NCBI GenBank assembly: GCA_009760855.2
Contig: WPIO01000024.1
Coordinates: 2,887,001-2,951,000, forward strand
Length of the DNA stretch: 64,000 nt
Source: Cristatella mucedo
Lineage: Eukaryota > Bryozoa > Phylactolaemata > Cristatellidae
Direction: 5' to 3'
Numbering within the stretch: position 1 is the stretch's first letter; the number at the start of each line of letters is the position of its first letter. Below the pieces are notes generated by a model. That model ran no database searches, had not been told where the DNA came from, and saw nothing but the letters and a program-made list of their open reading frames with translations. The position numbers and the translations under genes are program-made. Shown one piece after another: positions 10,870 through 22,739 of the stretch.

Positions 10870-12130
10870 TTGCCCCAACTGCTTGGTACACTATTCGGAG
10901 ATTCTACGATTCTTGAAGGATTAGCTAGTAACCACAGCCTAAAATCCACTAGCTATGAGTTTCTAGAGTTTGGGGCTAATTTGGGTCGCACAGCATACTA
11001 TATCAAGCATACGTTATGGTTAGAGCAGTGAGCTGGCTGAGTCTATTTTAAGTATGGAGAGGCAAAGAAGGAAATAATGTTCTGTCTGGGAAAACCTACG
11101 AATGCCATCATGCACACACTGCGAGGGACTTGCACGTGGGGAACAGACTAATACGTCAGCCATTTTATTTCAAATGAACTAGCAGGAACCTTGTGGCCGG
11201 GTGAGCACCCCATGGTGGCTAGCTTGTCGGAAACTTTAGCAGTTGGCCAGTTGCTGACTGTTTCGGAAAGTGGGTAGGACGTCGGGTGATGAAACTATTC
11301 AGTACGAGTTTATTTCGAAACGTTTAATGCCAGTATGTGAATGCAATCGATTGCAGTCAAAATATTGAGCCATTACAGTTTACCGAGAAATTAGTTGCTC
11401 ACATTTTCCAATTGGAGATAGATTAGACGAAATCTGAAAGACTTCGCCCAGAAGGTTGACATTTGGGCTGTACTATTTTTTAGTCAAATGCAGTGAAATA
11501 AGACTAGACGCCAAGTCTTTAAATCTCAAATATCCATACATTGTCTTCACAATTTGTCAGATCAATTTTTATCCCATCCACAATAAAGTTATGGTACTGG
11601 CGGCCCTAGGCACATTCGAGCTGCTACTGAAAGTACAAGCTTTCCGAGCGATCTTCTTCTCCATTGATGGCTGCTTACAGCCGGCCAAACATTTTTGCCA
11701 CTTCATTAACTAAAAGCCAATGAAAATAAAATTCATTATGGAAGCTACCATGTAGTGTGCTATCTCAATGCTACCTTTGAATTGACTATGCCTGGCTTTG
11801 TCGTTTCCGGTAATGTGGTAATACTTTTATTTAGCAAGAGCTCTGTCTCACTGACGTATGCATTCGTAGTATCGAGGCAATAAAATGCAATGTTTATTAC
11901 AGCGTCTCTCTTATCCTATTCAGCCAAGAAGTAATTTCATTATGACAATATATTAAAGTTTTCTGAACTTAAGAAGCAATTGGATGCAGGAGTAAGCGTG
12001 GACATGCCATTGATAGCCTACAGCATGCCTCAATCAGGAATCTAATTTTGTTCATTTTATATTCCGAAACCATTATACATAGCTTAATAAATGCTCTCTA
12101 GATCTATAAAATGACACGTTTTTCTTCACA
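10870..12130. other. Mostly unassigned; one weak open segment
   Basis: A minus-strand run near 11600-11530 reads YHNFIVDGIKIDLTNCEDN after a CCTAG acceptor. The donor is poor (AAT/GTATGG) and the phase fits no neighbour. The rest shows nothing recognisable. Confidence 0.3.
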
Positions 12131-12137
12131 GTCTCAC

Positions 12138-12408
12138 GCCTCATTAGACTGCTCACGAAAGATCGTTATAAAATTTTCTTTATTGCATGACTGGACTTTA
12201 GTTTTAGCAACAGTTCCCACTTGTTTTAGACAGGCTGGGTCATTCAAAGAATATATTTCGATGGCCACTGTAAGTTTGCCGAAAATCGCTGACATTATGT
12301 CGTCGGTTCTGAAGCCGTTTTTCAATAAACTTGCATCTTGCACGGAAACCAGGGTCAATAAGCAGTTGGCATTGGACGTCCTTGTATTGATTCTTGATAG
12401 ATTACCAT
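12138..12408 (-). CDS. Candidate internal exon (gene B, chain 1, third exon), unknown protein
   Basis: Eighty-nine codons including LSRINTRTSNANCLLTLVSV, KNGFRTDDIMSAIFGKLTV and DPACLKQVGTVAKTK. It follows a good acceptor (ATTACCTCCGCCAAGAAGTCCTAG across the intron end) in phase 1 and ends at GAGGC/GTGAGA in phase 2. It is directly downstream of the exon at 12453-12832, and a 44-base intron with GTAAAT at its start would join them in phase. No family recognised: three cysteines, mixed charge, no membrane segment. Confidence 0.45.
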
Positions 12409-12452
12409 CTAGGACTTCTTGGCGGAGGTAATAGATGATCCTGCTAATTTAC

Positions 12453-12832
12453 AACTTGAGGCACTATCACGGAGGGATTTTTCACATCCTTCAGACAAAG
12501 TTGGCAGCAGCTGCTTTGACAGACACTCGTGAAGTGAAATCTTCGCTAACTCATGTTGAGATACCAAGTAAAATGTCTCCTCTGAGTCGATATGTGAGGT
12601 CTCAGGCAGGTCGGCGTTTAAAGCGAGCCCTTGGCTTGAATTGCTAAGTCCCACAGTTGAGACCATGATACGAACTTTGCGTGCAGACTCTTGCATGGTC
12701 ACCCTTGGCAGGTCGTGCTGCGAGACGAGGTAGTACTTTTCCGTTGAAGGTGAACTGAGCTGTCCATGGCTTGAGATCTCTGTGCCTAGAGCTATCTTAC
12801 TATCAGTCGATTCTACTTTACTCAGAATTTTG
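12453..12832 (-). CDS. Candidate exon with internal repeat (gene B, chain 1, second exon)
   Basis: About 126 codons with two copies of one module: EKYYLVSQHDLPRVTMQES, then 38 residues later ETFYLVSQHELAKISLHEC. Where the residues agree, the codons often differ at the third base (CTC/TTG, GTC/GTA, TCG/TCT, CAG/CAA, CAC/CAT), which suggests selection on the protein rather than a recent DNA duplication. It opens after CCCACTTCAG in phase 2, matching the end of the exon at 19757-19960. A donor TT/GTAAAT in phase 1 would join it to 12138-12408. If unspliced, the frame instead ends at TAG at 12409-12411. Function unknown; the module may be a short structural repeat. Confidence 0.5.
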
Positions 12833-12889
12833 CTGAAGTGGGAGCTCCTACAACGTTTAATCGACTTACACGTAACATATATATGCATT

Positions 12890-13387
12890 GTAGAAGGTTT
12901 GGAAGTCTCCGGCAGGGACCATGCACTCTCACACAGGTTTTATATAGAATTGTATTACACTAGCGTGTATCCCAAAGCATGTTTGGGCTATTGAATTGAA
13001 AATTATAGACGCCGCCTGTACGACTTCCCACGTTCTGTTAAGGGATCTTGAATTGTGCCTTGAGTCTTTCACAGATAGCTCAAAAAGTCATTTTACGACT
13101 TAAAGCATTAACAAACTGGTGCTGAGGGTTTATCTAACTTATATGTTTAAGATGAGGGCTTTGGATTCACGTATTCAGGGTTTAGGATTCGGAGCCTGTG
13201 GTTAGCTAGTTATTTTATATAGCCACCGGCTACTATTTACGAATGTATGGGATGTGCATAGTGCCAATTTCAAGAAGTGCACCTCCATACTATTTTTTAA
13301 GTCGTTTTAGCCGGCCTTGTGATTCCCATTGCTGCAGGGAGCCTCAGCCGAAGTGATCCACCGACCGGTAGATTGTCGCTAGTAACT
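12890..13387. other. No recognisable feature
   Basis: Mixed sequence with no LINE, tRNA-like or exon signal that I could support. Confidence 0.4.
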
Positions 13388-14056
13388 ATCGTCGTACTAA
13401 CTCATTACTTGCTGGCCTACCAGTATGTGAAATCAGGCGCTTACAGCTAGTGCAAAACTTTGAAGCTAGGCTTGTTTGGGGTGAGCGTCGCAGTTGCCAC
13501 ATCACACCATATCTCACTGACCTGCTCTGACTAGCTGTCAAGCAACTGATCGATTTCATGGTTCTGTCGCTCACTTTTAGGTCCTTTTATTCTGTGGCTC
13601 CAGCCTGCATATCAGATCAAGTCTTCAATCAGTGCAAACATTGTACCACCCGCTTTTTGGAAACTAATCGTCTTCCTATATCCCGTAAAAACCTCAAATC
13701 CTTTGGAGACCATGCGTTTAGTTCGCATACTCCCAAAGCCTTTCAGTGTCACAAAAATCCCCTGACTTGACCGCATATAAAAAGAATAAAAAACATACCT
13801 ACTAGGGAAAGCATTTAGTGGGTCCCTTTGATTCGTCCTTCACTTGCTTACGTGAGCTGACACTGTGCATGCTGTCACTAACAACACTTGCATGCTGACC
13901 CGGTGCATGTCACCCCTAACCATGTAATTCATGTTGCTTATCAAGCATGATATTACTCACCATTCGATCATGTTACCTTTGCAGTAAAAGTAGAGCTTTT
14001 GAAAGAGATTAAGTTCTCCGACGGTGTAATATCAAGTGTATCATTAGTATTATTAA
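13388..14056 (+). mobile_element. LINE family A, C-terminal part and 3' end
   Basis: It starts in the region coding for [18 protein letters not shown]-like sequence, passes [20 protein letters not shown], and ends with the stem-loop (GAAAGAGATTAAGTTCTCCG) and TATTATT tail. Frames are broken. Confidence 0.9.
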
Positions 14057-14205
14057 CCATTGATAAGCCAAATGATAGCAATAAATTTGACATTAACATT
14101 CTCGAGCTTGCTTTGCTGCAAGACACCGGCACAGAATGCATTTCAGTTTTTAAACAGCCGAGTGACCTCGGCCACAAATTTCATTCAGGTTTACCTACAT
14201 GAAGG
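14057..14205 (+). other. Weak candidate coding segment downstream of a LINE
   Basis: Two overlapping plus frames stay open: one reads DINILELALLQDTGTECISV, then KQPSDLGHKFHS up to CAG/GTTTAC; the other continues as VYLHEGGSQKVMTSFYSPNI. Neither has a clear acceptor and the first does not match the phase of the exon at 14409. It may be chance. Confidence 0.22.
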
Positions 14206-14408
14206 AGGCTCACAAAAGGTGATGACAAGCTTTTACTCGCCAAACATTTCGGATAAATTTAGAAGAAAATGCGAGACCATGAATTTAAGTCGAACTATTT
14301 CGTTTCTAAAATGAGAGATCAACCAGCATAGCAATTACGTAAGCAACTACATGTAACTTAGGTAAACAGTCTACTAAATCTAAATGTGAGTAAAGAAAAT
14401 GCTCGCAG

Positions 14409-14621
14409 TGAAACGCTTAAATTACATCCACTCCTTAATATCCTTCAGACAAGTAAGGGGCACGCCACTCTCTATCTGCACTTCCCATTTGGATCAGATG
14501 CAGGTTTCATATCCAGTGCTAGGACAACACGAGTTGACTATCCTATGGATGCAGAAATGGCTTATACCATTTCATTACTGCTGCAATACGAGCCAAGTAT
14601 ATTTTACCAACCACAACCACG
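14409..14621 (+). CDS. Candidate internal exon on the plus strand, unknown protein
   Basis: Seventy codons reading ETLKLHPLLNILQTSKGHAT, then LYLHFPFGSDAGFISSARTT and VDYPMDAEMAYTISLLLQYE. It starts after AAAATGCTCGCAG and ends at CCACG/GTAAGC, a strong donor, phase 2 at both ends. The minus strand here is full of stops, so it is not a shadow of gene B, in whose long intron it lies. It would be a separate plus-strand gene. A second plus frame is also open but reads less like protein. No family recognised. Confidence 0.38.
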
Positions 14622-14639
14622 GTAAGCGCAAAAGGTGAA

Positions 14640-17600
14640 AACAACCTCAGATGTAGTGTTTTGGGCACTAATGTGGTCTATCATGGATTTTGACACACCT
14701 ACTAATTGTCAAAGCTAGCTTTTTGTGAGGGGTAATAATCACTATGAATATCAATAGTATGGGTTACAAAATGCTAATAGTTATTTGACTGCAAATATAT
14801 AGCACTTACAATAAGACTATCTTCACTGGAGGTAGAATAAAAAGTATCAATATCACTACTATTATTGGTATTACTAAAAAAACGAAATTGAATGTGCAGT
14901 GTGTCCTTATCCGGAAAACAAATCTACATATACATTTAACAAATATCAAGATTCACTCAGAAACTATGTAGCTTTAAAGGCTTCAATTTTCACGTGCTAA
15001 GCCATCGGCATAAATTAATCCAAATTTTAGAAGAAGTTCTTACAATGGTGAAAAGTAAAACCCCAATAGCGAAATGTTTCCTAATAAAGACGAAACAAAT
15101 ACTCTAGCCTAATTATAAATTAGTTCTGCTTCGTCATCTGACTAAACAACGTTCTATTAATGCAGATGTGCACCAGTTGGATTTTCAGATACCTCTTTCA
15201 AGACACATTGTATTTATATGTTGTTATACCTTGTTTCTTTACTCCTTTTTGTAAGTAAACACTGTCGGCTGGCTTGCCGTTGTAACCAGACAATTATTTT
15301 TCTCAAGGTTTAAACCAGATCTGGCTAACGACTGCATAAGCAGGAAAGCTGTGCGACCAATTTGTGAACTTAAAATTAACAACATTTCATTCAAAGTTCT
15401 CTAATATAACTGAATCACTACACAGTTTTTGTACAATCACTTGACGTTTATCGAAACCAAGATTTGATGAATCGCAACATAAGGATGCACAAACATACCA
15501 ATATTGCAATTTAAAGACCAGACATGTACGAAGCTGCTCACAGCCGTGTAAGTTTGAAATAGACAGAGTTGCTTGGTTTCATTTATTTTATTTCGCCTTC
15601 TCGAAAGCCTCAACAGTCTTTGCTGGTGGTTATGCATCGGGTGTGTGGTGCCTGCTTGCACAGGGTGGTTGATTTCAAAGCTCTGAACATAGTTTGCCCA
15701 AGGCACCCATTAAGATCCAGAAGAAGATTTGATTAATACCATGGACCGAATAACAATTTTAAGAACTCATAGAACACTGTAACAATAAATATAAGTACAC
15801 CAGGCACAGGTGCAGCAGAACGAAATAGAAGCATCTTTAGCTAGCTGAGAATCTAACGCTTTAAGGTCAATGGAGGTCGTGATAGAAGCTATAAGAGACT
15901 CTAGACTGTGCTTCTATACGAAATGAGGGTACACGTCTTATACATGTGAGACGACCGGGATCCGTAAAGAAAGATATAAGAGATGGCTATATCCTTAAAT
16001 CAATAAATAACTCACGAATAAATTTAATAATTTCATAAACTAGAGTCAAATTTTAATGGGCCTATTTTGTGTCATTGAAATAATAAGATTTTCTTAGTCC
16101 GAGTATATAAAGCATAATTTAACAAAATTCATCTTTTAAGCCAAAGAGAGCCGCACCAAGAAATGTATCGTTGAACCTTGATATCTTACCAGTAGTTTAC
16201 TACGTTCTGTCTGTGCTGGGCTTGATATTGCCTCCTGAAAAATATCAGGCGCACCTGGCTTATCATAATGACAATACGATTTGTGTGCTACTAATTATTC
16301 CAGTTGAGATCGCTCACCTCTGAATCGACATTAGAATCTCTGGTGTCACTTTTTGGCTCACTCTAAAATATGAATTGTAATTGGAATAAAAAAACAATGG
16401 AGATCAAATAAACCAGCGATTCACTGGCAAGTGCTATTTTTACCCTTTAATTTTACCCTTGTTTTACTGATAAATAAGTTTACCCGTTGCACTTGCAAGA
16501 TAATATGGCACAACAACTTGAAAACTTTTCCATAATTAAATTATGTGAATATGAATATGTGAATGCATTCTCCTATTACATTCCTTTTATGAGAGGAGAA
16601 ATTTAATATAAATAAATAACTCTTATTTCACGATACAATTTAGTACTATTGATCCATATTTATTCTCTGGAAATTTACTTAATCACAACTACAATTGTGA
16701 GCTATATATACTGCCTTCTTTACAGGCTAAGGTAATTTTCCACGGTCGTAAAGAACGGGTTGTGAAAGTGTTGAGTAAATTTTAGGCAAATGATATTATA
16801 AAATAAGATGATACTTAAAACTGTAAAACTTATAACAATAAAAGCAAATGAGTTTTATGGTTTCACATTAACTTTAGAATATCCTTAATATAAGGCTCTT
16901 ACAATATTCCATAAGTTTGCAATGAGCAACACATATCCCGATACTGTTAATATCAGCTCTATCTAGTAAGAACTTCCTTCGATTGGCTTTTATCTGGAAA
17001 TATTTCGTGTGAATTTTCACTGCCAAAACTCTTCAGAATTATCATTTATTAGCCCATAATCAACAATAGAAATTATATGGCACTAGATATAACTGCAAAC
17101 AATCGCAAATTCTTTAGGTTTTACTATTCAAATTTACCAATATTTTTTGAATACCAACATTCAGGAGCCATCTACCTTCGGAATTCGTACACAAAATGAA
17201 TTTGGCCTAGTGGGAACGCTATAGTGAGCTTTGGGTTACAGATCCGGTTATCTACTCGTTGTTGAGACCACTTCATTTTACTGGTAGGCCAATGCAGAGC
17301 TTCAGTACCTCGATTTTACCCTTCTATTAGGTGCACCAGCCATATCCTTGTGTACTGTTCAAATGTGTGTGTATTCTTGTATTTCGAATTGTTTCCCAAG
17401 TACAGATATGCTGCTTGCTGTGATCAGTGAGAAGATAATCTGCTGAGCAACTTGGTCCCGGTCACTGCAGTAGCCTAAGAATTCGTAACAACGCATAAGC
17501 CTAGTATGACAGTTATTTGAAAAAAAAATTATTGCATGGCGAGCAACATTAGCAGTTATTTATGGAGTACTCTTTTATATCTCTCTGAATTGTACTCCTG

Positions 17601-17690
17601 CCTGCGAAGCATAGATGCTGTAGACACCCTTGACGTCTGGCTGAATGGGAACGCTTAGCCTTAGGTCGAGGTTACAGTACTATTCTTGCT
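14640..17690. other. No recognisable feature
   Basis: Strongly AT-rich, with many stops in all frames. A minus-strand open frame at 15437-15706 has no convincing splice sites. I see no repeat family here, so this may be old intron or intergenic DNA. Confidence 0.5.
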
Positions 17691-17719
17691 TATCCGACGA
17701 AGCTGCTGTTCTTAAGAAC

Positions 17720-18067
17720 TTCAAGCTGATCGGGCGATAGAGCTCATCTGGGAAAGTGCCGCAGATAGTAATCCTACTCTGTGCCCTTTTACGGGAAAAG
17801 CTATGCCAGGGATATTACAGAAAACCAATGTGGTTGCTCTCATGTATTCAGCTCTTAATTAGAAGTCCATTAAACTGGCTAATATTGATGTTACTAACAA
17901 AAGCCAAAATTACGATTGGTGTGAATTTCTCACACACTCGGCTACAGTGGACTTTTTATTGCAGGGCGCATATGATCTTGGGGTCTAAGAAGTCAATCAC
18001 GATCTGGACTCAGCTGGGCCAAAAAAAAACAATACGACCATAGCTAAATGCAGTGATTATTTGATAC
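17720..18067 (+). pseudogene. Possible decayed coding segment, unknown
   Basis: One plus frame reads LQADRAIELIWESAADSNPT, LCPFTGKAMPGILQKTNVVA, a stop, then KSIKLANIDVTNKSQNYDWC and a second stop before EVNHDLDSAGPKKNN. The composition looks protein-like across both stops, which suggests a dead gene or transposon remnant, or exons I cannot delimit. A longer uninterrupted frame overlaps it (17756-18043) but reads as leucine-rich noise. No family named. Confidence 0.25.
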
Positions 18068-19330
18068 AGTAATTGATGTACATTTTGGCTCACGAATTGT
18101 ATGAATTTAAGATCAGGCAGGTCGCAGTCTATCCGTCAGACTGCGTTAGGCCTCCTACCTGGTTGCTGAATTGTCTAAAGTGAAAGCTAATGCCAAGCTC
18201 AGCAGCTCGTCGTGTACGTCGCCTTCCACACTGCTGCGACAGGATGTCACTTCCGCCGGTGCTTCACTGACTACATTTTATGCGTTTACATTTGAAATCT
18301 GACACCGCTTGCTCTTTTACTTTCAGTCATCTTAAAGCTACTTGGAAAAGAAATTTAAATCGTATGGCTACCAGGTCCTTAGATAGTATTCCGTGAGCGT
18401 TGGCAAATCGCCTCCAGAGCCTGAGCACTCTTCACGTTTAGGTTTGCAAGTTTTCCGCTCACATTTTGTCTTTTCAGCAGTCGTTTAGCACAATAGCATA
18501 GTATGTGCGAAATATAATTTCTAAATTTAGTTAATACCCATATGCTTAAAGGGTGGTAACTGGCTTAATGAGGGGCGCGAATTCTTCTAAGGCATGAATT
18601 TAGGGCAAGTCGACTGACCACTTGAGCTAGTACTACTTTTCCATAGAGAGATTTTTTTCAACGACTAACTGGAAGACGCAAATTCCAATCATATATGTGC
18701 CCAAATACTTTTTTAGATTGCACCAGCTGTGAAGTGGCATGCAATTTCAGTTTTTTGTCCTCGAAAGAAGGTTGAGAAATCTTGAGAGATGAGAGCTGCA
18801 AGTCGGACAGCAAGCAATTTGCAGACATACAGATTGGAGATCCACATTCCTACTTCACGGCTTCAGTTGAGGAGAAAAAACTGCGCTTCCTAATTCTCAC
18901 GGCCTCAACAATGAGAATTTAGAGATTCCATTACATTTTACATTAACTATGCCCGAGTTGAAAAATAACAGGAATGTGTCTCAGCTCACACAGAGGATCC
19001 AGGCTAAAGCTTTCAACAGCCTGTGCAGGACTTTTCAATATCGATAACAATAGCATTAATCTTAAATAATCCCGATGAGCTAGGTGTGGGACATTCTTTG
19101 AAAAAAAAAGATTTTGTTTTAGACTCAAAATAAAACGTCAACTCACTTCTGAATCTTTTGACTAATCATTCGTTTCTTATTATTTCATAGTTAACTCGTA
19201 CAGCATGCGGTTCATTTACAGTTCTTTCAGTATGAATGCGAACCAAAAGAATCAATTTTCTCAGATTTCACAAGATAGAAAGAAAGTTTTAATTTAATCG
19301 TATTACTGGCATAGTAAAAAATGTGGAACA
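18068..19330. other. Unassigned, one weak minus frame
   Basis: A minus frame around 19090-18950 follows a strong pyrimidine-rich acceptor (CTTTTTTTTTCAAAG) and reads NVPHLAHRDYL, then SPAQAVESFSLDPLCELRHI. I see no matching donor, so it could only be a terminal exon. No other features. Confidence 0.25.
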
Positions 19331-19520
19331 TTATTAACAATAATAATAATAATGTTACTGGAAATGGCAAAGCACCCTCAGCGAGCTCAAGCTCTATCTA
19401 CTCACTTTTCACTTGCATCGCAGGAAGCACGATCAAATTTAGCACAATCATGTTTAGTGGTAGCATGCTCATAACCAAGGGGAATAACATGGTTGGAGAT
19501 CGAATGAACAGAATCAGTAT
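19330..19520 (-). mobile_element. LINE family A, 3' end fragment
   Basis: The tail AATAATAATAATAAT is followed on plus by GCACCCTCAGCGAGCTCAAG, the diverged stem-loop, then TAGTGGTAGCATGCTCATAA. Confidence 0.85.
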
Positions 19521-19756
19521 AGAGTATTTATGCGTCTGAGGAATTTTGAAATTAGGAAATATCCCATCTTAGCAATTGAAAAAAATACAAGGCACAGTGT
19601 AATCTTGACTAGAAAACAGGGTAATAATAGGTACTCATAATTTATGTCGAAACCATTTTTCTTAATCATTACTTATAATCATAGATTTAAATTCCTTTAT
19701 TCAATGCAGCTAACTTGTTAGCTTATCAAAAGTCTCACGAACTTCTTTAATCTTAC

Positions 19757-19960
19757 TTAGTTTCACCTCTGCCACCAAGCAATAGCGTTTTCACAAAAGT
19801 TGCATCTTCCAGAGGGACAGCAGTAGGAAACAATGCTTGAATAACTGGATCTGCATCAGATGTAGGAAATTGAAACGCTGCATTTGTCTTCGACAGGTTC
19901 CTTTTGGCCGCTTTTGTCAGTTTTTCAATTTCGCGCTTTGCTCCGCGAGTTGGAGGGACC
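19757..19960 (-). CDS. Candidate internal exon (gene B, chain 1, first exon), unknown protein
   Basis: A fully open 204-base segment without an internal start codon, bounded by acceptor AATATTGTAG and donor ACTAA/GTAAGA, phase 2 at both ends. It reads VPPTRGAKREIEKLTKAAKR, NLSKTNAAFQFPTSDADPVI and LFPTAVPLEDATFVKTLLLG. The first third is basic and probably helical; the rest is acidic and hydrophobic with prolines. Its outgoing phase matches the exon at 12453-12832, with LINE insertions and a long AT-rich stretch in the 6.9-kb intron between. No family recognised. Confidence 0.5.
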
Positions 19961-20325
19961 CTACAATATTCACTTAGAGGTTAAATACTCGCCTTAATTA
20001 TCTCTACAGCTGAGTATATCGACACCAATTTACTTCTTGACTTCAAAACGAATATTCAATTTAAAAAAAATTACTTTTACGGAAAATGCTAAGGGTAGCA
20101 CCCAGAGTTTATCGCCTTCCTTTAGGCAATAGAAACTCAGTAAATTGGCCTTTGAAGATCAGTCTTTCATAGGCTCGATCAAGATATACTGCTACCGATA
20201 CATATTTATTATTCTACTTGCTGGAGTAGCTTGGTAAGCTCAGGCGAGTTTAAGCTGGAGCACCCTGACAGTTTTCTATGATAAACGTATAAAATATTTT
20301 CACAAAAATATAGATCTGCAAATAT

Positions 20326-20822
20326 GACCCTATAATAATAATAACAATAATTATAATTTTGACATGGCGTCCTCAGAGAACTTGATCTCTTTCTAGGCAT
20401 TTTTTATTTCCTGCAAAGAAAGCACATTCGAATGGTTAGTGGTAGCATGCTCAATAAACAACAATAATACCTTAGTTAGGGGTGATATGCAAGAGGTCAG
20501 CATGCAAGTATTCAATTGAATACAATTATGGCAATTATAAATAGTTAGTGGCATATTGCACAGCATCAACACTCAAAAGCGTATACAGGACGACTGACAG
20601 GGACCCAGCAAATTCTGTAGTAAATGGATACGTTTTAGTTTCCTTTTAAATGTGGACAAGTAGGGAGATGTTGGGACGCAATTTGGGGCTCGGTTCCAGT
20701 TTTGTGAGTATATGAACTGAATGCACGTACTCCGAAGGACTTGAGGTTTGTACGAGGTATAAGTAAACTGTTCGATTCCGAATACCGGGTGGTACGACGG
20801 TACGCCTGGTATGGTCGTAATG
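20326..20822 (-). mobile_element. LINE family A, 3' end
   Basis: (AAT)n, then GGCGTCCTCAGAGAACTTGA, TAGTGGTAGCATGCTC and CTGACAGGGACCCA. It continues to the TTCCGAATACCGGGTGGTAC region. A SINE follows immediately at 20826. Confidence 0.9.
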
Positions 20823-20825
20823 GCT

Positions 20826-21003
20826 CACTAGATGAGTCGTAATGGCTCACTAGGTAAGGTGGTTGCTTTTCACGACCTCGGCCCCGAGGTAGTGAGTTCG
20901 AATCCTGTGGTGGGCGATCCTTTATTGCCACTGCAAGCGGTGGTGATAGCCGTAAAGGCCTTTCTGTCGCTATACAAAAAGAGGCTGTTAAATCAGCTAG
21001 TAT
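20826..21003 (+). mobile_element. tRNA-derived SINE, best copy
   Basis: A-box region AATGGCTCACTAGGTAAGG and B-box GTGAGTTCGAATCCTG frame a hairpin (CACGACCTCGG/CGAGGTAGTG) that resembles the long variable arm of class II tRNAs. The body CACTGCAAGCGGTGGTGAT and CTGTCGCTATACAAAAAGAG follow, with an ATTT-rich tail. The first 20 bases (GTCGTAATGGCTCACTAG) occur twice in tandem at 20814-20857, so the start is uncertain by about 20 bases. Confidence 0.85.
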
Positions 21004-21105
21004 TTATTTATTTTATTTATATCCAAAGAAGAAGCACTTCCAATATTAAAGAAACTCTTCTTTGAAATACCATTGAGCTGCGGCTACTGTGGTTTCGGTG
21101 AGTCT

Positions 21106-21265
21106 GGAAAGCTCACTAGATAAGGTTGTTGCTTTTCACAAACCCGGTCCCGAGGTCGTGAATTCACGTTATGAGGTGGGAGATCCTTTATCGCTGCTAC
21201 AAGCGGTGGTGATTGTTGTAAAGGCTCTTCTGTCGCTATATGAAAAAGGCTGTTAAATTAGCTAC
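21106..21265 (+). mobile_element. tRNA-derived SINE, diverged copy
   Basis: GGAAAGCTCACTAGATAAGG, a hairpin ACCCGGTCCCGAGG, a damaged B-box (GTGAATTCACGTTATG) and the body ACAAGCGGTGGTGATTG align with the copy 280 bases upstream. Confidence 0.8.
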
Positions 21266-21934
21266 TACCATTTTAATATGTTTGTAGATACGAAGCCAAA
21301 TCCTGTATCGCTCTGACCAATAGCATCGTCCACCTGTGTTAGAGATTGTTAAAGTTGAAAGTTCTTCGTTAAAACTCATTGAAACGGATGACTCTGTGAA
21401 AGATTTTAGCGCCGTCCTAATACGAATGAATAAAGCAAGTTTTCCATTGTTGTAAGTTTGAAACATTTAATTTATATATTTTCAAATTTGAGAGGTAATT
21501 TTATTACCTCACTGTTTCTCGTATGTATACCTTAAGTAATAGATATTTGTGTGAATCTTCTGAATTTCTTTTGAAACTACTAGAACTGCATGCATCTCTC
21601 CCAGGAGCTTCTCCACTATTTTAGCAGGCTACAGCTTTTATCCTTATTTTTTAAGTTAAAAATTCCATTTCCCCTCAACAACATTTAGATCTTCCTTTCC
21701 CCACTTTTGCTCGCTCGCGCACTTGAAAATATCAATGCCGTCAAGATGAACTGGAAGAACGAGCTGCTCTGACTAATCGATGCCCCGCCATTAGCACGTT
21801 CTCCCACTAGAACTGTCCAGCTATATTCCTTTTCGCACTTTCTCGGAAACACTAGGAACAAGTCAGATTGAATAACAACACGCTTAATTGAAAATAATTC
21901 GCAAGATAGCACCAAATTAACGCATTTGGATATA

Positions 21935-21936
21935 TG

Positions 21937-21990
<54 letters not shown>

Positions 21991-22038
21991 GGGGGGGGGG
22001 TGTGAGTGTGCGTGTGTTTGCGTGTGAGTGTGTGTATA
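21935..22038. repeat. Compound microsatellite (TA)n-(TG)n-(G)n
   Basis: TATATATATA, then GTGTGTGTGT, ten or more G and further TG repeats. The His/Pro-rich minus frame across it is an artefact. Confidence 0.97.
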
Positions 22039-22042
22039 AGAA

Positions 22043-22112
22043 ATTTCTATAGCACCCTCAGAGAACTTAATCTTTGTAGGCACTTTAAATTTGCTGCATA
22101 GGAAGCTTTATA
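22043..22112 (-). mobile_element. LINE family A, very short 3' end
   Basis: Only the stem-loop region (AGCACCCTCAGAGAACTTAA, AGGCACTTTAAATTTGCTGC) remains, next to the microsatellite. Confidence 0.75.
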
Positions 22113-22739
22113 TCCACATATATATATATATGATAACAAATACTTAAAATGCTACATAATTTAAAAAAAAATTAGATGCAATATATATATATATAATTTA
22201 GATAGTATTTGGATATTTTATATAATTATACACTTAATTGTACCACGTATCCTCTCTCTTCCTCCTTTTATCCTAATTATCAAGGATTTTGGTGACTAAA
22301 AACAAGCATATAAGCTTATACTATTAGAAATAATGTTTCACGAAAATATGGGTAGTCTTGCAGTCGTTTCAGACTCTTCAAATGAACTCACTTCAGCAGA
22401 GGTTGGAAAGGTGACACAAGTTTATGAGATAAGATGACTTTGATAGAGTATATTTTTGATTTTGACTCTTTGACAGCTTGAACACATAATCCAACTAGTA
22501 TTGAAATGTCAGGAATTTTCTACCCAACTGGTTTTTTAGGTAAACCCTTGCACCACATAGGCATCTTCAGTATCGCTTTTTATCAATTATAAATCATAAT
22601 AATAATTTCTGTAATAATAGCAATTAATGTAATTGTATACAAATTACCCAAACAATCAGATTTTTTAGGCAAATTGGAAATGTTGAGTAGATAAAGATTA
22701 GGTCATTAATTCATTTTCCAAGTAAAAGCGTTTCACTGC

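Noticed and set aside
15437-15706. 89-codon minus frame
   Set aside because: No convincing acceptor or donor; expected by chance at this length.
21685-22083. 132-codon minus frame rich in His, Thr and Pro
   Set aside because: It crosses the TA/TG/G microsatellite and a LINE tail; no splice or homology support.
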